This document shows positions 45,330 through 55,722 of a stretch of DNA of 64,000 bases, in pieces. Source of the stretch: Fagopyrum homotropicum (lineage: Eukaryota; Streptophyta; Magnoliopsida; Caryophyllales; Polygonaceae). The translations under genes and the position numbers were made by a program. Every line of letters starts with the position of its first letter. Position 1 is the stretch's first letter. Location: the NCBI GenBank assembly GCA_033239125.1, contig BSWB01000003.1:111186320-111250319 (forward strand), read 5' to 3'. A model generated the notes under the pieces. The model did not search any database, was not told the origin of the DNA, and saw nothing but the letters and a program-made list of their open reading frames with translations.

Positions 45330-47180
45330 TGTAACACCCCGAATTCACGGGACTCGGAATGCTACATTGGGCTAGGATCTCACAATGGATCCTGACCCTA
45401 GCATGACAACAAGTTCACTGGATCTTACAACAAGGCACAAGTAGATTAAAACCAAATACATAAAAGTTGTATGATACATCAAAAGAGTTTACAAACTCAA
45501 AGCCGAGTACAAAACCATAACAACAACAACAACAACAACAACATCGGATACAAAAGATCCAACTCACGCATCCTAATGTACAAAAGTCCTCGGCTGGTCA
45601 CACAATCTGGCTCACTCTGCAGTCTTCCTAACCTGCAAATCATCTACAACACGGTAAACACCGTTAGCTACAACAATGAAAAGCATGAAGGTAATAGCAC
45701 AACCACACAACAGCATCTCATACATGTAATGCCACACATATTCATTTATTATCTTTCATTAGGTTATTCCATTACTAATTCAACTTCTTTTGTAACACGA
45801 GGAGCCTCAAGAACTTCGTCCTATCCAACGTAACACAGGAGTTTTGCATGGGGGTGACCTTCACTCGTCCCCTCCTGTGAGATCATCTTCAGGGCACCTC
45901 CTCCTAACCAGCAGGTGGAGACCGGTGGTTACCGCCCGTCATAATACACTTGGGCCATATAAATGTAATGAATCGTCATTCTAGTCCGGTTTAGGTTATA
46001 AATGCACAACTATATGAAAACACACAACCATTACAAATATACAATCCACAACCGTACTAAGTAAGTACTATGGACTTACCTGCCACACACGTATCCAAAA
46101 TCACATCACAGCTTCCCCTTGGGGAAGAACCAACGCCTGCAAGAGCAAGGCAGACAACATCACAACGTGAAAAGGTTAGTAGACTCGTCTCCATAACCAG
46201 AACCAACCTACAACCTCAACTAAACCTCAAGGTCATAACAAGCTCACATATGCCTATAGCATACCCTCAACATTAACACAAGTGCCTAAGGCACAACTCT
46301 ATCATACAACTCAACCTAACCATCCTAACCTAGCTATCAACTAAGCCAAGGTCAAAGGAAAGGAAGGAAGCAAGACATACCAACAAGGTATGCACCAACA
46401 GAAGCAAGAACACACGGCTGGTCCAGTGAGACGCAGGGGCGACTCACCAAAGGCGCAGGGGCGATTCCACACCAGGCGCAGGTGTGGCTCAGGACAGGCG
46501 CAGGGGCGGCCAACTGTGCATAGAGTTGGTCCCGACTTCTCTTCGACCCCTTTCTTGATTCTCTTCACGTCTTCAACAAACCACATCAACACATATGCAT
46601 ATATACACATATATGATCATCAAACAACCAGGAAAGGATCCATCACAAGCCTAGCTTGTGATCCTAAGCTAGAAAGGAGGAAGAAGCAAGAAGAAGGAAA
46701 GAAGAGAGAAGAAGAGAAAGAGCTTACCACACCAACCCTAGGCTGGAACTATGGAGCATTAGCTCGTCTATCACCTCAACACAACTCCAACAACCTTCAG
46801 CAACATCTACAAGAGCATCCAAGACCAAGAACACCTCCAAACTCTCAAGAACTCATTCACACAAGCAAGGAGAGATCAAAGAAGATCAAAGGAGAAGAAA
46901 GGAGAAGAGGAAGAACGTGAGGAAGAAGATGGAGCTGAAAAGAGGTAAGGAAACCCCTTATCTGAAGTATTAGGAAGCTTATAGGAGAAGCCAGCCGCAA
47001 AGCATAAGTCAAGAGTCAACGAAAGCGGCTGCACCAGCCACAGAGCCGCAGGGGCGGCTAGCCTGAGGCGCAGGGGCGCCTAGACGCAGGGGCGGCCTCC
47101 CTGGTCCGCAGGGGCGGCTGACTGGGTCAAACTAAAGCACACTCTAGCTCATCTAGGCTCCAAAGACTAATGCTCTTACA
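45330..47180 (-). mobile_element. Solo LTR, 1851 bp, with target duplication GGTGG
   Basis: It begins TGTAACACCCCGAA and ends ATGCTCTTACA on the plus strand, flanked by GGTGG at 45325-45329 and 47181-47185. There is no internal coding region or PBS, so it is a solo LTR. The TGTAACACCCC end is typical, in reverse, of chromovirus LTRs (..GGGTGTTACA), which would put its sense strand on minus; this class call rests on the terminus only. It is clearly not an Athila LTR, yet it carries the same GCAGGGGC palindromes as element D. Confidence 0.85.
46420..47120. repeat. GCAGGGGC palindromes in the solo LTR
   Basis: Clusters lie at 46428-46512 and 47030-47116. Two adjacent copies have different but self-complementary arms around the loop AGGG: AGCCGC with GCGGCT, and AGGCGC with GCGCCT. 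Confidence 0.75.
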
Positions 47181-47185
47181 GGTGG

Positions 47186-50100
47186 TGCGTGGAACACATT
47201 CTTTTTTCAACATTAGGGATTTTTTGGCGGAGAATATGTTTTTTTCTTTCTTGTGCTTTTTAGAACTGCACAATTACAACCAATTAGCTAGCTAGGGCAA
47301 TTGTCACCGACTCTCCGCATGACAAACTACAATGTTGTTTCTTGTGTCTTTTCGTGTCGTTGAAAATCTGTCGGACACAATCAATACACTTTTAATAGAC
47401 CGGACACATCCAAACCATGGTCGCGGATGGCAGCTCAATGTGGGCTGGACGGATACAAAAGAGATGAACAAGACATCCATGGTGTTACTTTTTTTTTATT
47501 TTAAATTCAACATCACTTCTACCTCAATATCACTTAATGCAACAAATATGTTCATTTCTCAAACTACAACTACGGACACATTCACGTGTATAGTTATATC
47601 ATATATTATTATATATAAAATCGTCCTCAGATAAGATTTAAGATGACATATTATATATATTTCCTTGTCGAATTCCGTTTTGAAAATTATCGCTTCTCCG
47701 TTCTCGCCGTTTTCGTTTCCGTGCAACATAGTTGAGAAACAGTAATAACAAAGTCAAGGCATTAATCAACAAACATAAGCATAAGTTTGCAATGGATGTA
47801 CTCCTAAAGCGGTGACAAAGGGCCTTAAAATAAAGGGCGTGCCCTGGAGACGTGTGCCTAAACCTTCTTCTTCTTCTTCTACAGTACTAAGCAGCTCCTG
47901 CAAACATGAAGAGCTGTCTCTTTCCTTTTAATCCGTGGCCCATTTGCAACACTCCTCTTCCGGGCATTCAATGCTTCTTTGCTGTAGCAGTAATGCTACT
48001 GTTCATTTGTAGCAGCACAGAATATGTGTTATTACTTCAGGCTTCTATGATAATTATATATATATATATATATATATATGTTTTCACTTTTGAGTGTGAG
48101 GGGGTTGGTTTAAGTTAAATAATGCCACATGCCATCCATATCTGCTGGGGATCTACTATTATTCAATGCTTCTTCTGCATCTTTGTTCTGCTACGGCATC
48201 ACTACGTACTCCCTCAGCTCATTTAATATATGTAATGTCATTTATTTTTGCATTTGGACAGCCTTTTTATGTACTCGCCTTTCGGCTTTATGAAGCATGC
48301 TATGCTATCTCAACCCTATAAGAACCTTCATATCCGTATTAAATCAAAGTTTTTATTTTTTATTTATGAAAAATATTGTCTGCTTGCTACTTTGACACCC
48401 ACCCCAAAACTAACATTTTTGTAATTTTGATCTGTATTAAATAGCTGCAAAAATTCATAATATATGGGATGAATATGCTTCAAGTTTGGGTTACAAGTTA
48501 CAACCCTATAGTTAATCAATCTCCGGTTAACCATTCGATCAAAAAATCAAAACCCCGGATAACCTACTTCAGTGACCTTTGTCTTTAACTCATCTAACAT
48601 TTGATCCGTTCTTGGACTAAACCAAACCGTTTTTAACTCATCTAACGTTTTAAAAATAGGCTCAAATGATCCATACTGCAAATCGAACCATAACCGTCTT
48701 GTTCATAGACCGACCTGATACAAACAAGTATCATATCGCCTTGGATTGTACCATAATTTTCGACCGTTTGTTTGTACAACCGTAGTTTGAAGTTTTGTGG
48801 TATAAACTTATAGATATAAATAAAGGCCCCTTGTAAAGTGTCTTAATGGGATGATCAGGTGCAGGCCACAATAGCAGCTTAATTAATAAACTCATCGCAT
48901 ACCTACAAAATAATCAGCCTTGTGTAAATGCCATGGAAGATGAGGGAATAAAAGTACAATGATTTCATTATTTTAATGAGCCTTTGGATATTGCAGTCTG
49001 GAACTACGTACTGTGTTTTGGATAATTTTGAGTATCTTAATTACAACTCATACCAACTATAGAACGTTATTTCTTAAGATTTTTTTTTTTTTTTTTTGTA
49101 AATATCAGGTATATATCGAACAATATTTCCCTTCTATTTGTTAAAAAAAGGAAAGAATTAGAAACGATTACCGATAATTAGCAGTTTATCATATCACATT
49201 CTCGTAAAAGAGAAAAAAAGATGTTATTGACAAGAACTTAAACTAATGGCGGGAACATGTTGGTCAAGTTTATCGCTCACAATATCGATATTCTTGAAAA
49301 CGGTAATAATGAAAAGGAAGATATAAGACACAAAAGACACTTGGTCATGTTAAATGTTTATAATTAACTCGGATGAGTTTGGTTTGGTTTAAATTGGACC
49401 GGGTTCAAGGATTGGATGAAAGAGCTGGGGCTTGTTACTACGTTTATGTGTAAGTTGACACTAGGCTGGTGTTATGTTTGATGGGTCTGGTTGATCGACT
49501 ACCACATTTGGCAGTCCTTGCTCGTGCTCCTCCCGTTACTAGCTACTTTAGTTGATGAGGCGCGGTGTTGCTTCCTTCACTTTCCTAAGTACTTAAGCTT
49601 TAATCTGTTCCTAAACCCTAACACCGCTTCTTCTCGTGCCTCATTTTCCTCCAAATAAATATAAATTTGTAAGCGAGAGAAACACATAAAGAAAAAGAGA
49701 ATGTGAGATCCGAGTTGAAAGCTTTCTCGGAGATCCTTCTGTCGTTCTCATTTGCGTCCTAACTTTGCTTCACTAGAAGTTTAATTACAACCTTATATGG
49801 TTTACAAAGACACTCTCCTTCTTCTCCTCCTTCCTTTTCGTTTGTTTTACTTTTCTTTTGGATTTTGGGCGATCGTTTTACAGTTTTGAATGTCTCTTTG
49901 CTTTCTTGTGATCTTTATTCAAACTTATATTTCTCTTTGTGGATTGGTTGGTCTCCCCTCTTGAGATCCCGTGGAGTAGGTCGTTTGACCAAACTATGTC
50001 ACAAACTCTTGTCATCAAACTATTCATGAGTTTTAAAAGTCATATTGCTCTAGATCTTGCCTAAGATGTTTGAAAAAAGTTCTTTTATTTTATCAAATTG

Positions 50101-50389
50101 TTATAAGAGCTTTTATTTTGAGAGTTTTATGATATTTGAGTCTGAAAAGGTTTCTTGAACATAGATTAGGGTTAACTGCTTGTCCATTGACTGAAGGTTC
50201 AATACGTTTGCGATCTTTTGAGTCTCAAGGCTTTTTCTCTCAGATCTGGAATCTCTAAACACTCGATCTCCTTTGCTTCCGCTTTGTTCTTTCAAAACAA
50301 CTCGCATTAAACTCTTTAATTACCTTCTATCTTTCTTGTGTGATTTACATGACAAGAGGGTAACTGAGGGTCCCAAAATCTACCCGCAA
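47186..50389. other. Unassigned AT-rich DNA
   Basis: Mostly low-complexity, AT-rich sequence with poly-A/T tracts and a short TA microsatellite near 48055-48079. Apart from the doubtful small frame at 47906-48118 no gene, LTR end or RNA gene is seen. Confidence 0.45.
47906..48118 (+). CDS. Small hypothetical frame, possible membrane peptide
   Basis: 70 codons, ATG at 47906, preceded by a CTT-rich stretch of the kind found in plant leaders. Residues 22-40 (AVAVMLLFI) are hydrophobic, as in a signal anchor. The second half is partly a translated TA microsatellite (IYIYIYIY), which argues against a functional C-terminus; it might instead be a first exon. I do not recognise it, and it may not be a gene. 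Confidence 0.2.
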   Translation: MKSCLFPFNPWPICNTPLPGIQCFFAVAVMLLFICSSTEYVLLLQASMIIIYIYIYIYVFTFECEGVGLS

Positions 50390-51299
50390 GGATGATGGGT
50401 GATGTGGTGTGGATTAACACACATAAATCACATAGTATCGCAAGTGAACGGTCGTGTCAATGTAAGTATATGATGTAACAATAAGGTTGAAATCCCAAGA
50501 GACAATAAGTAAAGCAAGAGTGTGTAAAATGAAAAGGAAAAAGGGGTTGATCAAGTGATGAAGATGCTTGTGGTTTTTGAGTAACAAATAACAAGTATCA
50601 ATTGTCAAATAATATCCATGGGAGAAAACACTAGGAATTGGGGGAAATCCTTCAAACCATAACTAGGTACATACATAATCCTGTTGTTCTTAATAAAATT
50701 GGAGAGTTTAAGTCACAATACTAATGTAGCATGATATATGTATGCTTTATCAAGACATTTGGCTTGCTTCAACTAATGAGTATCACATGGTCTTTGTTAT
50801 TTACTCATTAGTTGATAAACTTCTCTACAGCTTGTGACTATATTAAACTATGCAAGCATCACATGTTGTTTGTTATTTACTTGAACAATTCGACATAGCC
50901 AAAGTTGGACATTCACATGAAAAATGTGCTAAGCATCCTCACAGCCCTAGCAAGCATCATTTAAGCATCATATGCATCATACATTACATAATCATCTTCG
51001 AACTACTTATAGGTCTCATCTAAGACGATATATCAATGAAAATACTCATTCATGCTTGAAAATATACAATGTGTTATGGGAATAATCTAGATCATGAAAA
51101 ATCTAGTATCCGACATACAAAATAAGATAAAACATGGATGAACATTCAAACACATTTGAGAACTCCTATATTCTAATAAACATGCATTTGATTCTCCATA
51201 TTTTTATAAACACAATATAGATCATGAAAATCCAAGCATGATTTGTGGATTTTTCACCCCAAATCTTAACAAGGTGACTATGACGAGGCTAAAAACCTA
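50390..51299 (-). mobile_element. Probable LTR fragment interrupted by element D
   Basis: At 50440-50505 a segment (cgcaagtgaacggtcgtgtc, then gaaatcccaagagac) resembles the PBS-proximal part of the other LTRs here. The rest is AT-rich without a gene. No PBS is next to it and the borders are uncertain. Confidence 0.35.
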
Positions 51300-52789
51300 T
51301 GTTCATTGTCTTTTAGCCTATTCAAAGTAGATTACCTAACGTTACACTAACCGGATTGTATAGTGTAAGTAAGGGTCGAACCCAAGAGAGTTTTATTTGA
51401 GTTTTGATTAACTTTTATTACTGAATTGTAACCAATAGGGGGGGGGTTAGATTATGACAAAGGCAAGACAAAAGCATATAAAATTAAGAAAGATGGAGAT
51501 AACAGATATGGAATGAAGAGCTACACTAGGTTGGATCTTAGCATGCACACTACTTGGTTGGTTCTTTTTACAAATTATTCATCAATGTCTCATCTTGATT
51601 TTATGTATATGTTGAGCCAACCGGCATCGACACAACTTAACAAGATTAGTGATCCGTAAACCTACAAGATCAAAGCACAAGTGAGCATTCTAACAAAGAC
51701 AAAGAGATAAACACCGTTACACTTTCTTTATAGTTATATTCCTTTTCCTTTAAGTAATTACAACCAGCTTTTACCTAAAGGGTCACTACTAGATTAAGAG
51801 CCCGAACCCGAAATCGATTAATCCTAGTACTTTGCATGCATTAGACACTTAAGGTGATCAATCTAAGTTGTAAGATACATGCAAACATAAGTTAAAGCTC
51901 AAGGAATATAACACAAATTGACTGAATAAACTTATATTAATAAAGACTTACAACACAGTAGCAATACAACTTCAAAATAACTCAATGTAGCAAGGGAACT
52001 TAGAAACTCATTACAAGTAGGAAATAAGGAAAATAGAGATTTTGTGGGAAAATGATGGATGATTCTAACAATTAGCCAAGACTCTATTTATACTACAAAT
52101 GATAGTAAAGGGGAGTAAATTGGTTGTTCTAAACAACCACCTTAAATGCCATAAATGTGGTGCAAACAGCCGCAGTAAAGCCATCTGGCGCTAAACCGCG
52201 GTGGCGGCTTCAGGATTGCAGGGGCGGTTTAGGCCAAAACGTTCGATCTTCTTCTTGGCCGCTGGGGCGGCTTGGCAATCCCGCAGGGGCGGGCCTTTAA
52301 TGCTTCTTGAACGTCTGACTCTTCAACTTCGTGTCGTTTTTTATGACGAGCCGCAGGGGCGGCCCAATGTCACTACAGGGGCGGTGACACTAGCTCTTCG
52401 GCTTCAAAAGTCCGCGGTGACACTGGCTCTTGAACTTTGTGTCGCTTCTTCACGGTGAGTCACCTCAGGGGCGGTCGGAGGCGGCTGTAGGGACGGTGAC
52501 AAGCTCGTTCGGGCGCTGGCGAAGGCGCAGGCTGCGTTCCAGAGTACAATGCCACCGTAGGGGCGGTGACACTACTCCGTGGGGGCGGTGACACTGCTCC
52601 GTGGGGGCGGTGTGGCAACAAAAACATTTATTCTTGATCGTTCTTCAACTCCCAAGTGTTGCTAATATCTTCTTTTGCTTCAATTAGACTTCTTCATGTG
52701 AATCAAGATATTAGTAACACAAACCGACTCAAAGACACTAAAAAGACACTAAAAAATAACCTAATTGATAGTGATTCCATCATCTATCA
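51300..52789 (-). mobile_element. 3' LTR of element D
   Basis: The right end (CATCTATCA) is firm because the polypurine module abuts it. The left end is set at TGTTCATTG, about 60 bases before the segment agtgtaagtaagggtcgaac that resembles the PBS-proximal part of other LTRs, so it is uncertain. GCAGGGGC palindromes fill 52165-52615. No ORF. Confidence 0.6.
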
Positions 52790-52828
52790 AACTCCCCCAT
52801 ACTTAGACTCTTTACTCGTCCCGAATAA
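52790..52828 (-). promoter_or_regulatory. Polypurine tract and hairpin next to 3' LTR (D)
   Basis: The sense arms TTATTCG and CGAGTAA (one G-T pair) surround the loop GGA, followed by CTAAGTATGGGGGAGTT against the LTR. The stem sequence differs wholly from A and E while the architecture is the same. Confidence 0.65.
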
Positions 52829-53332
52829 ACAACATATCAACCAATTCAGCATACAAAAAGTCTTAGGAAGTATGATGTAGAAGATAAGATGAGGAAAACA
52901 AGAGAAAAACCAAGAAAAGAAAGTGAAAAAAGAGAGAAATTGAGAAAAGGTGAGAAACTACCATCCTTATCGCTCTAAGAGTGACCTACCCGGACAACCT
53001 TCTTATGACTCACCTTCTTATGTCACCAACGTCGGAAGGAGAATCTACACTCGGTGCCGCTCATTTTGCCAAGGAGCCCTTTCGGGTTTTCACATTGCCA
53101 CTCTTCTTATCTCACCAAAATCCTCAGATCCCTCAAGTCCAATTTTGCACCAATCTAGAGTTGGTCGGACTACCTTCTTTTTACCTAAACCACCCTTTGA
53201 GGTTTTTGGTTTATCCAAGGATTTTTTTTTGCCTTTTTCTTAATTTCTTTGTCTTTTTTTTTGATTGAATTTCAATAACTATTACAAACTAGAATTCTTA
53301 AAAACAAACACACAGCTGTACATGATAGTGTT

Positions 53333-53369
53333 CCCTCCCCATACTTTAAGATAACTTTGCCCTCAAACT
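53333..53369 (-). promoter_or_regulatory. Internal polypurine-like tract (D)
   Basis: Sense TAAAGTATGGGGAGGG, preceded by a weak hairpin (TTTG, loop AGGG, CAAA). It lies downstream of the post-pol ORF, as in the other elements. Confidence 0.45.
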
Positions 53370-53423
53370 GTGAAAATGAAAGCAAAGACTATAATAAAGT
53401 GGAGAAGGGAAAGAGAGGATGCT

Positions 53424-54780
53424 CACTAGTGGGATGGTCCGGGTGGACCATCCGGACCGTGCTCCGGCGGATAAGGGAAATGACCGAAGAAGTGCTCCTG
53501 CCACCGTTATATATTGTCAAGGCAGGTCTGCTGGACATCCAATCGAGCACCAAAATTAGACTCAAAGTTGGCTTGCCAAGCCAACTGGATCCTCTACTAC
53601 TGATCCGTCTACCAAGCGTCTTGACGTTGGTCAAAGTGGGCGGTCGTGCTTGCTTGGAAACCGGACTGCCAGGTCTGCTGCTGCTCCAACATAGCTCGCT
53701 GGTAGTCGGTCTGCCACTACTGGTGTTGGGTGGTAAGAGCAGCCATTTGGGCCTGGAGACTCTCAAGAGCGGGGCCATCCTCTTCCACTGCAGTGGGCAT
53801 CTCCTCATCCTCAGGAATGGGCTTGTGATCCTCATATGGGGCCCGGCTAAAGCTCACCGTATGCCTCTCAACAATAGCAACCTGAGGCCTTCTCAGAACC
53901 CATGGATCAACAACAATATAGAGCTCGAAGAGCTCATCTCTGAAAGGCAGTGGACGAGGCAAATAAGTAATGTGGCTCCCATCTGCAAAAGAGAGCCAAA
54001 ACAAGTTCTCACCATACCTCCGGAGGAGCTTGTAGCGCCAGAGAAGCCGTTCGTTGTAGAACGGAATCGCCATCCCATCCTCCAACTTGGTCATATCCAT
54101 GACATGCTCAGCAATCAAGGATATGACTCCACCTCCAACGATGTCTCTCGGCTTGTTCTTCCTAATCCACTTTAAAGCGGTGAGGAAGAGGCATGGCTGA
54201 TCCGGCACGTTTTCACAAGCCGGAATGCAAGCGTACAACAGTGGAAGGTCCTTGAGAGCAACCTTGTTCTCCTCCTTGTGTCCATAGAAGACACACATGA
54301 TGATCTTGGAAAGGAGCCTCAAGCAGGGGTGAGTGATTTTGTTGTTGTACTCACCCCCGACATAAAACTCGGAGCCGGTAGCCGCTTGTCAAAACTCCAC
54401 CAAGTCCGGTTGTGGTGGGAATTCCCACCACTTTTCAGTAGGGTTCTTTATAACCCCAAAGGCCTCTTGTAGCTCGAGAAGTTGACCGTGTACTTCCATT
54501 TGTTGTATTTGAATGTAACAGCTACAACAACATGGTCCTCATTTTCCATAGTGGTGGTGACAATGAACTGCCGGGTGAGCTCGGGGTATGTAGGAGCATT
54601 CTTGTTGAGGAAATCCCCGATCCCAGCATTGTCGAGGAGGGACTGTATGATGTCCATCATGTCAGGCTTCTCCAAGGTCGGAGTGTGTAAAAACCGAGTA
54701 GCAAAGACAACTTGATCTTGCACAATCTCATAACGGGCCTTCTCGGTCTCCGAAATCTTGTATTTCCTTTGTGGTTCCAT
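53424..54780 (-). pseudogene. Broken post-pol ORF (Athila ORF-1 family), element D
   Basis: The start is the ATG at 54780 (MEPQRKYK). The first 110 codons end near 54448; a disrupted stretch follows; from about 54322 a second open stretch of about 200 codons runs to 53717 in a different frame. That frame continues to a Pro-rich C-terminus (FPYPPEHGPDGPPGPSH, stop near 53424) but is cut by several TAG codons where CAG would be expected. It is the most diverged copy, and family membership rests on position, the C-terminus and segments such as GGGVISLIAEH. The 272-codon plus-strand frame here is its antisense shadow. Confidence 0.6.
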
Positions 54781-55663
54781 TCTTGCAACAAGTTCAAGTA
54801 GAGAAATCAGAAATCACAAAGAAAGGTGATGAGACAAACCCTTTGTTGTGTTTTACGCAAGGGAGGTTGTCAGATCCGCAAGGACGGGCAGACACGGGGG
54901 CGGGAGCTTGCAGGCACAGGGGCGGGCAAAGACTTGGAGGGCGATTTTGACAGCTTCGTCGGTGGTGGAGCTTGTGGCGCTTTGCTGGCGTTGCTGGCTA
55001 CTGGTGGTGGCTTCTGGTGGCCAAAAAAGGTCATGGAGAGTGTTTGTGGGTGGTTGAGTGTGGTGGGTGGTGGTTAGGGTAGAGAGTGTGTGAGAGAGAG
55101 GTTGATGGTGTGTGAGAGAGGGGTTGAGGGATGGCGTAACATGGTGACAGAGGGGGTGATGCAGGGGCGTAGGAGTGGCATGAGTGGGGCGTCGTAGTGG
55201 TGGCGCAGGGGCGTGGGGCTAGCGTTGTAGTGGTGGCGTGAGTGAGGGACAATTGGGAGCGCAGGGGGTGGTTTTGGGGCTAGGGTGGGAGAGTATGATC
55301 GAGAGAGAGAGAGAGAGGTAGGTGAGGAGGAGAGAGAGAGGGGTTAGTGGGGTAGGTGAAGAGTTTTTTTACTTCTATTTTTTTTTCTTTTCTAGGTAAA
55401 TCCGCAGGGGCGGGGGCTTGTCACCGCGGGGGCGGTGACAGGGGGGTGGGAGGACACGCAGGCCCAGTGCCGGGGGCGGCACTGGGGTGTCTGTAAAGGG
55501 AAAGAGACACAGGGGCGGTTGGTTGTCATCGCTGGGGCGGTGGCAGTCTTGAGCTGGCGCAGGCCCAGCGCCGAGGGTGGGCTGGGAATGCAGTGTCACC
55601 GCAGGGGCGGTGACATAGGGCCGCAGGGGCGGTTTTCTTGAGAGAACCTCCTCTTCTTATTCT
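54781..55663 (-). other. Spacer between pol and post-pol ORF, element D
   Basis: GC-rich, with the palindromes described under 55400-55640 and others at 54875-54935 and 55160-55280. A GAGAGA tract lies at about 55295-55345. No gene. Confidence 0.55.
55400..55640. repeat. Family-D palindrome cluster (GCAGGGGC type)
   Basis: Units are a 4-base loop (AGGG or GGGG) between arms of 6-9 bases. At 55423-55442 GTCACCGC pairs with GCGGTGAC; at about 55594-55615 TGTCACCGC pairs with GCGGTGACA around AGGG. Other clusters: 52165-52615 (LTR), 54875-54935, 55160-55280 and 57060-57180 (inside pol, between RNase H and integrase). Confidence 0.8.
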
Positions 55664-55681
55664 CCCGGGTTGCCTCCCGAG
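55664..55681 (-). promoter_or_regulatory. Post-pol stem-loop (D), covarying stem
   Basis: The sense arms CUCGGG and CCCGGG (one U-G pair) flank the loop AGGCAA. Compared with A and C, one U-A pair has become C-G on both sides. It is 42 bases downstream of the pol stop. Confidence 0.6.
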
Positions 55682-55722
55682 CAGCGCCTTTTATTTTACG
55701 TCGTTGGCTCGACGTAAGGACC

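Noticed and set aside
45471..46920. Frames of 120 and 176 codons inside the solo LTR
   Set aside because: They overlap low-complexity CAA and GAA tracts and the D-type palindromes within an LTR; no domain is recognised.
53357..54175. 272-codon plus-strand frame
   Set aside because: It is the antisense of the element D post-pol ORF; the minus strand has the family segments and the correct position between polypurine module and pol.
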